In this document: piece after piece, positions 8,285 to 17,409 of the stretch
Layout of the letters: the number at the start of each line of letters is the position of its first letter
How positions within the stretch are numbered: position 1 is the first letter of the stretch
DNA from: Methyloprofundus sp.
GTDB taxonomy: Bacteria > Pseudomonadota > Gammaproteobacteria > Methylococcales > Methylomonadaceae
Direction of reading: 5' to 3'
Length of the DNA: 64,000 bases
Assembly: GCA_016592635.1 (NCBI GenBank)
Contig: AP023240.1
Coordinates: forward strand, 3,823,630-3,887,629
Made by a program: the position numbers and the translations under genes
The notes under the pieces: generated by a model
The model's database searches: none
What the model was told of the DNA's origin: nothing
What the model saw: only the letters and a program-made list of their open reading frames with translations

Positions 8285-9445
8285 TTATTTTTGTTCAGCT
8301 GGTACAGTAGGCTGCATTGCCTTATCAGTTTCCAACCTTAACTTTGCAATATCTCTAAGCATTTTAAGAGACTGACTGATATCAGGAAAGTTACTCCGAA
8401 TCTGCACGGCTTTTAACATATCTAATTCGAGAATGAAACTCTTGTATGTTGCATCTTTAGTAAAATTATTAGATAACCACTGCAATACATCTTTAATTGC
8501 AGCTTGATAAAGTGCATCATCATGTTGAACTAACGCAAGCTTAACAATTGCCAATTTAGTACTTAGCTGTTCTTTAATAAATATCTTCTGTTCAGGTGTA
8601 ATAATTGAATTAACTGGCTTATCTAAACGCCTAATAGTAACAATTCCTTCAATTTCAACTAAGGCATCATCTAAAGAATCATTGATATCCTTATCTGTCC
8701 CATCAACAGTAGAAGAGCTTGTTTGGGTTTGCCCTTTCCCTGAATAAGGTAAAAATAATTTTAATTTATCAACATCCTCTTCCAGCATTTCTAAAGTAGA
8801 ATACATACCGACTACATCAGCAGTCTTCACTTTTTTTACTGCGGCAATTTCTTTTGCTATTTGACCCCTTATTTTAAAGCCCGCAGTATCACCACTTTCA
8901 CGCAACCGATGATCAGCTGCTTTTAATGCCTCAATGGTAGTGCTGATGTCTCCCATCAAATGCAGGCGACGATTAGCAACGCTCAATAAATATTCAGCAT
9001 CAGCTACCAACCAATCACCACGTGTTTTACCTAACTGCCTTTGTAAACGCTGAATAGAATTTTTCAAATGATCAGAAGTGGTATCTAAACGCTCACTATG
9101 CAGGTTACTAACCTCATTTAAACGACGTTCATGCTGTATATCCCTATTACTAACTTGAGAATTCAAATTTGCCAACTGACTTTGAATGGCAGCCAACTGC
9201 TCTTGATACCCTGAAATCTGCTTGGTCAACTCAATTACATGCTGAGTATCTTTACTAAGTTCACCACCCAAGTCTTGCTGTTTGTCGCGCAACTGTTGAT
9301 ATAGCAGGAAACCAGCACCAGCCAAGCTTAATATTATCAATATAATAATAAGCCCAAACCAGATACCATTTCCCGATTTCTTGGTAGTAGGCACAGCCTC
9401 TTGTTGCTTTTGATTTTCAGTTACTTCTGCCACATTCTTCCCCAT
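8285..9445 (-). CDS. hemX: HemX-type inner-membrane protein of the heme operon
   Basis: About 386 residues: a short Lys/Gln-rich cytoplasmic N-terminus, one transmembrane helix (residues about 27-49), a coiled-coil stretch (about 55-130), then the HemX domain (TRGDWLVADAEYLLSVANRR). The biochemical role is unsettled in the literature. The ATG at 9445 overlaps hemD by 29 bp and has no Shine-Dalgarno. A GTG at 9433 has GGGGAA six bases upstream and may be the true start, giving 382 residues. The overlap with hemD implies coupled translation. Confidence 0.9.
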   Translation of the reverse strand: MGKNVAEVTENQKQQEAVPTTKKSGNGIWFGLIIILIILSLAGAGFLLYQQLRDKQQDLGGELSKDTQHVIELTKQISGYQEQLAAIQSQLANLNSQVSNRDIQHERRLNEVSNLHSERLDTTSDHLKNSIQRLQRQLGKTRGDWLVADAEYLLSVANRRLHLMGDISTTIEALKAADHRLRESGDTAGFKIRGQIAKEIAAVKKVKTADVVGMYSTLEMLEEDVDKLKLFLPYSGKGQTQTSSSTVDGTDKDINDSLDDALVEIEGIVTIRRLDKPVNSIITPEQKIFIKEQLSTKLAIVKLALVQHDDALYQAAIKDVLQWLSNNFTKDATYKSFILELDMLKAVQIRSNFPDISQSLKMLRDIAKLRLETDKAMQPTVPAEQK

Positions 9446-10202
9446 TCAGTAATGCATTTATCATTGCTTGATCAGATGCTTCATCAGCAATAATAATCTT
9501 CTTAAATCCAATTTGTTCAGCTACAACAAATACCCGATGACTAATAACAACCAAAGGTATTGCCAGTAAAAGTTTATTAATATTATCTTTAGCCAATATT
9601 TGTATTAAGTGGCGCAATGCATCAGCACTATAAATAAATATTGCTGCTAGCGCATGATTAAGCACAAATGTTTTCACCGAACTACAATCATTATTAACAG
9701 GTACCCCCCGTTGATAAAGTTCCAAATAATCAACAGTTGCTCCACGCTTACGCAAAGTATTAGCAAGTAACTCTCGTCCACCAATACCTCGGACGATTAA
9801 ACAATTCTTATTATTTAGTATTTGCAGTTCTGGCATTGCCAATAAGGCTTCAGTATTTGACCCAACAGTCGGCACAATAGCACTACCAATACCACAATCA
9901 GACAAGGTCTTTAACGTTGCAGCCCCCACAGCAATGCAAGTTGCTTGTTGTAAAGTAACTATTTTGCCATTAAATACCTGTAGAGCAAAATTTACAGCGT
10001 TGGTACTAACAAAAAATATATACTGGTATTGCTCTATATTCGCTACATATTGCTTTTCTAATGCAGATAAGGCCCTTGCTTTAATTTCAATAACGGGAAA
10101 ACGCACTGGGTGTAAACCATACCGCTCTAACAAACAACACACATTTTCAGACTGATGCTCGGCTCGCGTTACTAAGATTTTTTTTGCACTAAATTTTGAC
10201 AT
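9417..10202 (-). CDS. hemD: uroporphyrinogen-III synthase
   Basis: Closes and inverts ring D of hydroxymethylbilane to form uroporphyrinogen III. The product is 261 residues, normal for the family, whose sequence is weakly conserved. Recognisable blocks are ILVTRAEHQSENVCCLLERYG at the N-terminus, FFVSTNAVNFAL, CIAVGAATLKTL, CLIVRGIGGRELLANTL and LELYQRGVP. It follows hemC by 18 bp and overlaps hemX, the standard gammaproteobacterial order. Confidence 0.93.
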   Translation of the reverse strand: MSKFSAKKILVTRAEHQSENVCCLLERYGLHPVRFPVIEIKARALSALEKQYVANIEQYQYIFFVSTNAVNFALQVFNGKIVTLQQATCIAVGAATLKTLSDCGIGSAIVPTVGSNTEALLAMPELQILNNKNCLIVRGIGGRELLANTLRKRGATVDYLELYQRGVPVNNDCSSVKTFVLNHALAAIFIYSADALRHLIQILAKDNINKLLLAIPLVVISHRVFVVAEQIGFKKIIIADEASDQAMINALLNGEECGRSN

Positions 10203-10220
10203 CCAATCAAAATATATAAA

Positions 10221-11147
10221 CTAAGAATACAAAGCCTTTAAGACATCACCAGCACCACTTGCCAATAACTCATCCGCAACAGCCCTTCCAATCTCCTCTG
10301 CTTGATCAAGAGAGCCAATCATTTCAGCACGATACATCACAGTCCCATCAGGCTTACCTACAAGCCCCCGCATAAATAACTTACCATTTTGTAATTCAGC
10401 GAATCCGGCAATCGGAACCTGACAGCCTCCATTTAACCTTGCATTCATGGCACGTTCAGCTCTAACCCTAATCGTACTATCTTCGTCTCGTAAAGGAGCA
10501 AGTAAAGCATTCATTTCCGCATCATCAATACGGCACTCAATACCTACTGCACCTTGCCCTATCGCTGGCAAGCTAACATAGCTATCTAAAAGCTGCGTAA
10601 TTCTATTCGTAAATCCCAGTCGTTTAAGGCCAGCTGCTGCCAAAATAATAGCATCATATTCACCCGCATCAAGTTTTGCTAACCGAGTGTTAACATTGCC
10701 TCTTAATGAAAGAATTTGTAATGTTGGAAAGCGTTCCGCTATTTGGCACTGCCTACGTAAACTAGAAGTCCCTACACGTGCATTAGTAGGCAAGTCAGCA
10801 ATATTTTGATATTTATTAGACACAAAAGCATCGCAAGGATCTTCTCTAGGCAAAACTACAGCCAAATGCAAGCCCTCGGGGAACTCAACAGGAACATCTT
10901 TCATAGAGTGCACGGCAATATCTGCAATCCCATCTAACATGCCTTGCTCTAACTCCTTAACAAATAACCCTTTCCCACCAATTTTGGCCAATGGAGCATC
11001 TAGAATCTTATCTCCTTTAGTAACCATTTTAACTAATTCAGTAGTAATATGTGGATGAGTTTTCTCTAATCTCTCTGCAACATACTCCGCTTGCCAAAGT
11101 GCCAAGGGGCTTTGACGTGTTGCAATTCTTATTATTCGCTGTTTCAC
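10221..11147 (-). CDS. hemC: porphobilinogen deaminase (hydroxymethylbilane synthase)
   Basis: Polymerises four porphobilinogens into hydroxymethylbilane. The product is 308 residues. RIATRQSPLALWQAE is the N-terminal signature; KGLFVKELEQGML and AVHSMKDVPVEFPEGL follow; LRRQCQIAERFP is conserved; the dipyrromethane cofactor cysteine lies in NGGCQVPIAGFAE. The start is GTG at 11147 with AGG seven bases upstream. It is the first gene of hemC-hemD-hemX-hemY; its promoter must lie in the AT-rich region behind it. Confidence 0.97.
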   Translation of the reverse strand: MKQRIIRIATRQSPLALWQAEYVAERLEKTHPHITTELVKMVTKGDKILDAPLAKIGGKGLFVKELEQGMLDGIADIAVHSMKDVPVEFPEGLHLAVVLPREDPCDAFVSNKYQNIADLPTNARVGTSSLRRQCQIAERFPTLQILSLRGNVNTRLAKLDAGEYDAIILAAAGLKRLGFTNRITQLLDSYVSLPAIGQGAVGIECRIDDAEMNALLAPLRDEDSTIRVRAERAMNARLNGGCQVPIAGFAELQNGKLFMRGLVGKPDGTVMYRAEMIGSLDQAEEIGRAVADELLASGAGDVLKALYS

Positions 11148-11502
11148 TAATATACCTAGTATTCCATTAAATATAACTTAAGCTATTGTACCTGTTTTAG
11201 CTTATCATTTTAGTACATTTGCATATCAATAAAATCAATTCTCATCACTATATCCATAGCATGAAGCGATGCAACCATATGCCAACAAAACTATGCTCCT
11301 AAAAGTGTTAATTAACAAATTTTCAAAAAATAGGACATATTTAAGTTATTAGCAAGGCTTAATTACAAAGCAACAAACACATAACATATACTGCACTAAC
11401 TAAAAATAAGGAAAAACAGCCACTAACAAAAACTACTTTAAATAATACATCGGTTTATAGAGTGACTAACTTGCCCAATAAATAAGAACAAAAATTAGGC
11501 AT
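11148..11502. other. AT-rich intergenic region between rplQ terminator and hemC
   Basis: About 355 bp with no convincing gene on either strand. It must hold the hemC promoter. A TACAAT hexamer on the minus strand (about 11190) could be a -10, but no good -35 sits 16-18 bp upstream of it, so I do not name it as a site. No repeats or RNA gene were seen. Confidence 0.5.
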
Positions 11503-11530
11503 AAAAAAACCAGCATAAGCTGGTTTTTTT
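11503..11530 (-). terminator. intrinsic terminator of the ribosomal protein operon (after rplQ)
   Basis: CCAGC-ATAA-GCTGG stem-loop with seven As before and seven Ts after, 18 bp past the rplQ stop. It is symmetrical, so it could act on both strands. It ends the run of genes that begins at rpsL. Confidence 0.9.
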
Positions 11531-11548
11531 ATGATTGAAAGGCAGGAA

Positions 11549-11929
11549 TTAATCCTCAACTACTTCCAATTCAGGTCTATCTACTAATTCGACGTAAGCC
11601 ATAGGTGCTTTATCACCTGTGCGAAAGCCGCATTTCATAATACGTAGGTAACCGCCTGGGCGATTAGCATAACGTGGACCTAACTCATTGAATAACTTTG
11701 TAACCACATCACGATCACGAAGCTTAGCAAATGCTAAACGACGTTTTGCAACTGTATCATCTTTTGATAAAGTAATAAGTGGCTCAGCAATAGCGCGCAG
11801 TTCTTTAGCTTTAGGTAAAGTTGTTCTAATTAACTCTTCTTTAAATAAAGAAGTAGCCATATTGCTAAACATAGCTTTTCTATGACTAGAATTTCTATTT
11901 AATTGTCTTCCAGACTTACGGTGTCTCAT
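11549..11929 (-). CDS. rplQ: 50S ribosomal protein L17
   Basis: A 126-residue protein beginning MRHRKSGRQLNRNSSHRKAM, the conserved L17 N-terminus, with LPKAKELRAIAEPLITL and LGPRYANRPGGYLRI. It binds 23S rRNA near the exit-tunnel side of the large subunit. It is the last gene of the alpha operon, 20 bp after rpoA and directly followed by the intrinsic terminator. The acidic C-terminal tail (ELEVVED) is ordinary for the family. Confidence 0.98.
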   Translation of the reverse strand: MRHRKSGRQLNRNSSHRKAMFSNMATSLFKEELIRTTLPKAKELRAIAEPLITLSKDDTVAKRRLAFAKLRDRDVVTKLFNELGPRYANRPGGYLRIMKCGFRTGDKAPMAYVELVDRPELEVVED

Positions 11930-11949
11930 ACTAATAAACCTTGTGTGTG

Positions 11950-12957
11950 TTATAGAATCGCTTGAGATTGCTCTACGAGATTTTCAGGAGGCCAATTTTC
12001 AAGGCGCATGCCTAAAGACAAGCCTTTCAAAGCCAATACATCTTTAATCTCAGTAAGCGATTTTCTGCCTAAGTTAGGTGTTTTTAATAATTCAAACTCG
12101 GTACGCTGTATAAGGTCACCGATGTAATATATATTCTCAGCTTTAAGGCAATTAGCTGATCTAACAGTAAGTTCTAAATCGTCTACAGGACGAAGCAGCG
12201 TTGGATCTATCTGCTCTACAGGTTCAATAACCTCTTCAGCCACTTGCTCGTTAACCTTCTCAAAATCAACAAATACAGATAGTTGGTCATGAAGAATCGT
12301 AGCAGCAAGCTTAATTGTAGCTTCAGGATCCACAGTACCATTCGTCTCCAACTCAATAATCAATCTATCAAGATTAGTACGCTGGTCTACACGCGTAGTT
12401 TCAACGCTATAAGCAACCTTAAGTACAGGAGTGTATGACGCATCAACCTGCAAAGCCCCCATAACACCAACCCCAAAACCTTCAGTGCGTACAGTTGAAG
12501 GTTCATAACCACGACCACGCTGAATGTTAATTTTCATGGAGAGCACACCCTCATCAGTCAAATTAGCTATGACCAATTCAGGATTGATAATCTCAACATC
12601 ATGTGGCAAATCAATATCAGCAGCTGTAACAGTACCAGCGCCAGACTTATTCAGCGAAAGTGTAATTTCATTTCCAGAATGTAACACTACAGCCAATTGC
12701 TTAATATTCAATAAGATATCAATGACATCCTCATGAACACCTTCAATTACCGAGTACTCATGCTCTGCTTTTTCAATTTCAGCACTTACCACTGCACAAC
12801 CAGGTATGGAAGAAAGAAGAACTCTTCTTAAAGCATTTCCAAGCGAATGACCGAAACCTCTTTCAAGAGGCTCAATAACAATTCTTGAATGGTAAGCTGA
12901 TTTGTTTACAACTTCTACGAGCTGAGGCTTTAATAAACCAGTAACAGCACTATGCAT
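11950..12957 (-). CDS. rpoA: RNA polymerase alpha subunit
   Basis: A 335-residue subunit that nucleates RNA polymerase assembly. The N-terminal dimerisation domain shows RIVIEPLERGFGHSLGNALRRVLLSS (the dimer-contact helix); the linker (about 235-250) is acidic (EEVIEPVEQ). The C-terminal domain that contacts UP elements and activators has DDLELTVRSANCLKAENI and LLKTPNLGRKSLTEI. Its place between rpsD and rplQ is the usual alpha-operon order. Confidence 0.98.
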   Translation of the reverse strand: MHSAVTGLLKPQLVEVVNKSAYHSRIVIEPLERGFGHSLGNALRRVLLSSIPGCAVVSAEIEKAEHEYSVIEGVHEDVIDILLNIKQLAVVLHSGNEITLSLNKSGAGTVTAADIDLPHDVEIINPELVIANLTDEGVLSMKINIQRGRGYEPSTVRTEGFGVGVMGALQVDASYTPVLKVAYSVETTRVDQRTNLDRLIIELETNGTVDPEATIKLAATILHDQLSVFVDFEKVNEQVAEEVIEPVEQIDPTLLRPVDDLELTVRSANCLKAENIYYIGDLIQRTEFELLKTPNLGRKSLTEIKDVLALKGLSLGMRLENWPPENLVEQSQAIL

Positions 12958-12973
12958 TTAAAACCCCAGATTA

Positions 12974-13594
12974 TTATTTAGAATATAATTCTACGACTAA
13001 CTGCTCATTCATATCAGAACCTAGATCTGCACGATCTGGCAAAGAATTAAATGAACCAGAAAAGTCCTTTGGATTAACCTCAACCCACGTAGGGAATCCA
13101 TATTGCTCAGTAACAGTTAAAGAATCAGCGATTCTAACTTGCTTCTTTGCTTTTTCTCTAATAGAAACTGTATCTCCAACAGCAATCTTTGCTGAAGGTA
13201 CATTTAAAATAGAATCATTTACAAGAATAGCCTTATGAGTCACTAACTGACGCGCTTCAGCCCTTGTAGAAGCAAATCCCATTCTATAAACAACGTTGTC
13301 AAGTCTAGTTTCTAAAAGGTTAAGTAGATTTAAACCCGTTGCACCTTTTTGTAGATCAGCAACTTTATAATAATTTCTAAATTGTTTTTCTAAAACACCA
13401 TATATACGTCTAATACGCTGCTTAGCTCTTAACTGTGTCGCATAGTTTGAATCTCTTGCACGCTTTGTACCGTGCTGCCCAGGGCGTTGATCAAGCTTAC
13501 ATTTCCCTTCTAAAGATTTACCTCTGCTTTTTAAAAACAGATCGGTTCCTTCACGACGACTTAATTTACAAGTTGGTCCTAAATATCTAGCCAT
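12974..13594 (-). CDS. rpsD: 30S ribosomal protein S4
   Basis: A 206-residue primary 16S rRNA-binding protein. It begins MARYLGPTCKLSRREGTDLF; the S4 RNA-binding domain holds LETRLDNVVYRMGFASTRAEARQLVTH. It has a single cysteine in the N-terminal region where zinc-binding S4 forms have four, so this is the zinc-free type. In E. coli S4 represses the alpha operon by binding the rpsM leader; a 74-base rpmJ-rpsM gap is present here that could serve that role. Confidence 0.98.
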   Translation of the reverse strand: MARYLGPTCKLSRREGTDLFLKSRGKSLEGKCKLDQRPGQHGTKRARDSNYATQLRAKQRIRRIYGVLEKQFRNYYKVADLQKGATGLNLLNLLETRLDNVVYRMGFASTRAEARQLVTHKAILVNDSILNVPSAKIAVGDTVSIREKAKKQVRIADSLTVTEQYGFPTWVEVNPKDFSGSFNSLPDRADLGSDMNEQLVVELYSK

Positions 13595-13607
13595 AATATA
13601 CTCCTAA

Positions 13608-13994
13608 CTATACCCTACGCTTTTTCGGTGGACGACAACCATTATGTGGTATAGGCGTAACATCAACTATATTACCTATTTTAAAACCAAGGTTGTTAAA
13701 AGATCTAACTGCAGATTCACGACCAGGGCCAGGACCTTTGATCATAACATCAAGATTTTTCATACCGAATTCTTGAGCAACTTTTCCCGCTCTTTCAGCA
13801 GCAACCTGTGCAGCGAAAGGTGTACTTTTTCTAGAGCCTCTAAAACCAGAGCCCCCAGAAGTAGCCCAAGACAAGGCATTTCCTTTACGGTCAGTGATTG
13901 TAACTATGGTATTATTAAAAGTTGCATGAATATGTGCAATACCATCAGCAACTTCTTTTTTAATTTTTTTCTTTGTGCGATTTGAACTAGCCAT
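13608..13994 (-). CDS. rpsK: 30S ribosomal protein S11
   Basis: A 128-residue platform protein of the small subunit. Motifs are HATFNNTIVTITDRKGN, WATSGGSGFRGSRKSTPFAAQ, and the C-terminal DVTPIPHNGCRPPKKRRV, which ends in the usual basic tail. It lies 13 bp before rpsD and 18 bp after rpsM in the alpha operon. Confidence 0.98.
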   Translation of the reverse strand: MASSNRTKKKIKKEVADGIAHIHATFNNTIVTITDRKGNALSWATSGGSGFRGSRKSTPFAAQVAAERAGKVAQEFGMKNLDVMIKGPGPGRESAVRSFNNLGFKIGNIVDVTPIPHNGCRPPKKRRV

Positions 13995-14012
13995 TATATA
14001 TAACTCTATTTA

Positions 14013-14369
14013 TTATTTTCTAATAGGTTTACGAGGTCCTTTACGAGTACGAGCATTCGTTCTCGTTCTTTGACCGCGTAATGGTAGTCCACGTCTATGG
14101 CGAATACCACGATAACAACCAAGATCCATTAAACGTTTAATGTTCATAGACACTTCACGTCGAAGATCACCTTCTACAACAATCTTAGCAATAGTTACAC
14201 GAATAGATTCTAACTGCTCTTCGGTTAACTCTTTAATCTTAATTGTCCGTTCGATACCAACTTCTTTACAGATATTAATTGCAGTTGGTTTACCAATGCC
14301 ATAAATTGCAGTCAATGCTATCTCTGCATGTTTATGATCTGGTACATTAATTCCGGCAATTCGTGCCAT
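14013..14369 (-). CDS. rpsM: 30S ribosomal protein S13
   Basis: A 118-residue head protein of the small subunit that contacts the P-site tRNA through its C-terminal tail. The N-terminus MARIAGINVPDHKHAEIALT and the C-terminal RHRRGLPLRGQRTRTNART are diagnostic. It is the first gene of the alpha segment, with its own candidate promoter just upstream in the gap after rpmJ. Confidence 0.98.
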   Translation of the reverse strand: MARIAGINVPDHKHAEIALTAIYGIGKPTAINICKEVGIERTIKIKELTEEQLESIRVTIAKIVVEGDLRREVSMNIKRLMDLGCYRGIRHRRGLPLRGQRTRTNARTRKGPRKPIRK

Positions 14370-14409
14370 TTAGATACTCCCCTTACGGTACTCTAAAGTT
14401 AAGCGCTCA

Positions 14410-14437
14410 ATTATAGCATTACTGCTTTATTAAGCAA
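14410..14437 (-). promoter_or_regulatory. candidate alpha-operon promoter (extended -10) before rpsM
   Basis: On the minus strand a perfect TATAAT lies at 14410-14415, preceded by TGC (extended -10). A partial -35, TTGCTT, lies at 14432-14437 with a 16-bp spacer. It falls in the 74-bp rpmJ-rpsM gap, the position of the alpha promoter in E. coli. No transcript data. Confidence 0.55.
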
Positions 14438-14443
14438 TAAAAA

Positions 14444-14557
14444 TTATCCCTGACGCTGTTTATGACGTCCATCTTTGCAAATCACCCTAACAACACCAGC
14501 TCTTTTTACAACTTTACAGTTACGGCATATTTTTTTAACAGAAGCTCGTACTTTCAC
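14444..14557 (-). CDS. rpmJ: 50S ribosomal protein L36, zinc-ribbon form
   Basis: A 37-residue protein starting at GTG 14557: MKVRASVKKICRNCKVVKRA through DGRHKQRQG. It has the C-x2-C...C-x4-H pattern (Cys11, Cys14, Cys27, His32), so it is the zinc-binding paralogue type. The GTG start is supported by a strong AAGGGGTGA Shine-Dalgarno just upstream. Its position between secY and rpsM is the canonical spc-operon end. The gene is short and uses GTG, so automated gene finding may miss it. Confidence 0.95.
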   Translation of the reverse strand: MKVRASVKKICRNCKVVKRAGVVRVICKDGRHKQRQG

Positions 14558-14579
14558 AGCTCACCCCTTTTTAAGTAAA

Positions 14580-15902
14580 TTATTTTTTTAAATTTGCTTT
14601 ATTCATCAATCCATCATATTTTTGTGACATAAGATGGGTTTGCATTTGTGAAACAAAATCCATGACAACCACTACGATAATCAATAATGATGTTCCACCA
14701 AAATAAAACGGTACATTCCAATAAACAATCAAAAACTCAGGTAATAAACATACAGCAGTAATATAAAAAGCACCGATCAGCGTTAGTCGCGTCATTACTT
14801 TATCTATATAAGCAGCCGTCTGCTCACCTGGTCTGATTCCTGGCAAAAAAGCACCAGATTTTTTTAAATTTTCGGCAGTTTCTTTTGAGTTAAATACCAG
14901 TGCAGTATAAAAGAAACAGAAGAATACAATCGCAACAGTGTACAGCATCACATAAAGTGGCTGCCCTGGCGAGATCGAGGTAGCAATCTCTTGCAACCAA
15001 GAAAACCCTTCACTACTACTAAACCATCCAGCTATTGTGGCAGGAAATAGAATAATACTTGAGGCAAAAATAGGAGGTATAACACCCGCCATATTTAGTT
15101 TAAGTGGCAAAAAGCTACTCTGGCCAGCATACATTCTTTTACCCTGCTGTCTCTTAGGATAATTTATAACTATTCTTCTTTGGCCACGCTCAACAAAAAC
15201 AACTAAAGCAGTTACTGCAACACTCAGTAAAAATAAAATAACGATAAAAGCGCCATTTAACTCACCCGTTCTTGCCAGTTCAAGCGTACCACCAATAGCA
15301 GAAGGCAGCCCCGAAACAATACCAGCAAAAATAATTAGCGATATACCATTACCCAGACCTCTTTCGGTAATCTGCTCTCCTAGCCACATTAGAAATATAG
15401 TTCCAGTAACCAAGGTAATTGCAGTTATTATTACAAACTGAATCCCAGGATTAATCACAACAGATAAACCACCAGCCGTTTGATTCTGCAAGGCAACAGA
15501 CACACCTACCGCTTGGAATGTAGCCAAAACAACTGTTCCATAGCGAGTATATTGTGAGATCTTTCTTCTACCAGATTCGCCTTCTTTCTTGATCTGCTCT
15601 AAAGCGGGAATGACAATAGTCATTAACTGCATAATAATAGAAGCAGATATGTAAGGCATAATACCTAAGGCAAATAAACTTAACCTTTTTAAAGCACCAC
15701 CCGAAAACATGTTGAACATATCAAAAATGGAACCTTCTTGTTGCTTAAACATAAGCGCCAAGGCTTGAGGATCAATCCCGGGAACTGGAATATGGGCTCC
15801 AACCCTATAAACAAAAAAAGCACCTAATACGAATAATAATCTGGAGCGCAGCTCTGAAAAATTACCTGCTTGCTCTCTCATTTGTGCGCCTGATCTACTC
15901 AC
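14580..15902 (-). CDS. secY: preprotein translocase subunit SecY
   Basis: The 440-residue, ten-helix channel subunit of the SecYEG translocon in the inner membrane. Recognisable are the N-terminal ELRSRLLFVLGAFFVYRVGAHIPVPG, the plug region after it, MPYISASIIMQLM in TM2, and the cytosolic loop FVERGQRRIVINYPKRQQGK. SecE is encoded at 40.7 kb. It sits at the end of the spc operon, 2 bp after rplO. Confidence 0.98.
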   Translation of the reverse strand: MSRSGAQMREQAGNFSELRSRLLFVLGAFFVYRVGAHIPVPGIDPQALALMFKQQEGSIFDMFNMFSGGALKRLSLFALGIMPYISASIIMQLMTIVIPALEQIKKEGESGRRKISQYTRYGTVVLATFQAVGVSVALQNQTAGGLSVVINPGIQFVIITAITLVTGTIFLMWLGEQITERGLGNGISLIIFAGIVSGLPSAIGGTLELARTGELNGAFIVILFLLSVAVTALVVFVERGQRRIVINYPKRQQGKRMYAGQSSFLPLKLNMAGVIPPIFASSIILFPATIAGWFSSSEGFSWLQEIATSISPGQPLYVMLYTVAIVFFCFFYTALVFNSKETAENLKKSGAFLPGIRPGEQTAAYIDKVMTRLTLIGAFYITAVCLLPEFLIVYWNVPFYFGGTSLLIIVVVVMDFVSQMQTHLMSQKYDGLMNKANLKK

Positions 15903-15904
15903 TT

Positions 15905-16339
15905 TTAATCCTCTATTTTGCCACCAGCGGCTTCTACACTAGCTTTAGCTCCAACTGTCGCTTTCAAGCCTTTCAAAGTAACTGCTACACTAATATCACC
16001 AGACTTAATAACCTTAGCAACCTTAGTAAAAGCAGGAACTATATTAGCCTTAATTAAATCTTCAAGCGTTACAACATCAAGCTTTAAACTAGCAACTTCA
16101 TTTAATCTTACTTCAGAAGTGTATTTTGATTTTCTTGAAGTAAAACCTACTTTTGGTAAGCGTCGCTGCAAAGGCATTTGACCACCTTCAAAACCTACTT
16201 TATGAAATCCACCGCTACGTGATTTTTGACCTTTATGACCACGACCACATGTTTTACCGAGCGTTGAACCAATACCTCTTCCAACTCTTTTAGAGTTTTT
16301 TCTTGATCCAGCAGCAGGCTTAAGAGTATTTAAATACAT
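15905..16339 (-). CDS. rplO: 50S ribosomal protein L15
   Basis: A 144-residue protein with the glycine- and arginine-rich N-terminal extension RVGRGIGSTLGKTCGRGHKGQ and the block FEGGQMPLQRRLPKVGF. It binds 23S rRNA late in large-subunit assembly. Its ATG shares its first base with the last base of the rpmD stop (one-base overlap), so the two are coupled. Confidence 0.98.
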   Translation of the reverse strand: MYLNTLKPAAGSRKNSKRVGRGIGSTLGKTCGRGHKGQKSRSGGFHKVGFEGGQMPLQRRLPKVGFTSRKSKYTSEVRLNEVASLKLDVVTLEDLIKANIVPAFTKVAKVIKSGDISVAVTLKGLKATVGAKASVEAAGGKIED

Positions 16340-16524
16340 TATATTTCCTCTACTTTAACCATATAAGAGACTTTATTAATCATCCCTCTATTCTCAGCAG
16401 TATCAATAACTTCTACAGTATGGTTAATACGTCTCAGACCCAAGCCTTGTAAACAAGCTTTATGCTTCTGTAAACGCCCAATACTACTTTTAGTCATTGT
16501 GACGCGTAATTTTTTATCTGCCAT
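16339..16524 (-). CDS. rpmD: 50S ribosomal protein L30
   Basis: A 61-residue protein with LRVTMTKSSIGRLQKHKACL and GLRRINHTVEVID, the single L30 domain in its short bacterial form. It lies between rpsE (5 bp) and rplO (1-bp overlap) in the spc operon. Confidence 0.97.
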   Translation of the reverse strand: MADKKLRVTMTKSSIGRLQKHKACLQGLGLRRINHTVEVIDTAENRGMINKVSYMVKVEEI

Positions 16525-16529
16525 GTCAA

Positions 16530-17036
16530 TTACCCTGTAATATCTTCGACTGACAAACCGCGTTTAGCAGCAATTTGCTCAGCATTATTCATATTAGCAA
16601 GCCCATCAATTGTAGCTCTAACTACGTTAATAGGATTGTTAGTTCCAATACATTTAGCTAGTACATTGTGAACACCAACAGCTTCAAAAACAGCCCGCAT
16701 TGGCCCACCAGCAATGATACCGGTACCTTCAGTAGCAGGCTGCATAAAAACTTTTGCAGCTCCAACTTCTGACATGATTGAATATTGCAATGTATCCCCT
16801 TTCAAAGATACTTTATGCATATTTTTTCTAGCTTGCTCTAATGATTTTTGTATTGCGATAGGCACTTCTTTAGCTTTACTAACTCCATACCCAACATTTC
16901 CATCACCATCGCCTACTACCGTTAAAGCAGTAAAACCAAATACTCTACCGCCCTTTACAACTTTTGCGACTCGTCTGACAGAAACTAATTTTTCCTGCAA
17001 ACCATCAGAGTTCGCTTGTTGAGGTGCATTTGCCAT
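16530..17036 (-). CDS. rpsE: 30S ribosomal protein S5
   Basis: A 168-residue protein with the N-terminal double-stranded RNA-binding domain (LVSVRRVAKVVKGGRVFGFTALTVVGDG) and the C-terminal domain with GTGIIAGGPMRAVFEAVGV. It sits near the mRNA entry site and affects decoding accuracy. Residues around the loop VKGGRVFGF are wild-type-like where spectinomycin-resistance changes are known. Confidence 0.98.
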   Translation of the reverse strand: MANAPQQANSDGLQEKLVSVRRVAKVVKGGRVFGFTALTVVGDGDGNVGYGVSKAKEVPIAIQKSLEQARKNMHKVSLKGDTLQYSIMSEVGAAKVFMQPATEGTGIIAGGPMRAVFEAVGVHNVLAKCIGTNNPINVVRATIDGLANMNNAEQIAAKRGLSVEDITG

Positions 17037-17046
17037 TTTATATCCC

Positions 17047-17400
17047 CTAGAACTTCAAGCCAGCTTCACGAGCAGCGTTAGCCAAAGCTTTAACACGACC
17101 ATGATATTTAAAACCAGAACGATCAAAAGTTACTTCGGTAATACCTGCAGCGATTGCTTTATCTGCCACCAACTTACCTACTAAAACTGCTGATTCAATA
17201 TTTCCAGTACTCTTTACTGCTGATTTAATTTCAGCCAGAGTAGTTGAAGCACTAGCTATTGTTTTAGTTCCATCTTCTGAAATTATTTGTGCATAGATAT
17301 GCTTGGATGTTCTGTGAACAGACAAGCGGCTACTGCCAAGCCTTTTTATGTTTGATCTAAGCTTTAAAGCTCTTCTCAAACGAGATACTTTTTTATTCAT
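17047..17400 (-). CDS. rplR: 50S ribosomal protein L18
   Basis: A 117-residue 5S rRNA-binding protein: basic N-terminus RLRRALKLRSNIKRLGSSRLSVHRTSKHIYAQII, and C-terminal FDRSGFKYHGRVKALANAAREAGLKF, which is diagnostic. It acts with L5 and L25 around 5S rRNA. It lies 10 bp from rpsE and 9 bp from rplF. Confidence 0.98.
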   Translation of the reverse strand: MNKKVSRLRRALKLRSNIKRLGSSRLSVHRTSKHIYAQIISEDGTKTIASASTTLAEIKSAVKSTGNIESAVLVGKLVADKAIAAGITEVTFDRSGFKYHGRVKALANAAREAGLKF

Positions 17401-17409
17401 TTTGTTAGC

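Noticed and set aside
11170..11230. Possible hemC promoter with TACAAT as -10
   Set aside because: No -35 hexamer with more than two or three consensus matches at a proper distance. The region must hold a promoter, but I cannot place it.
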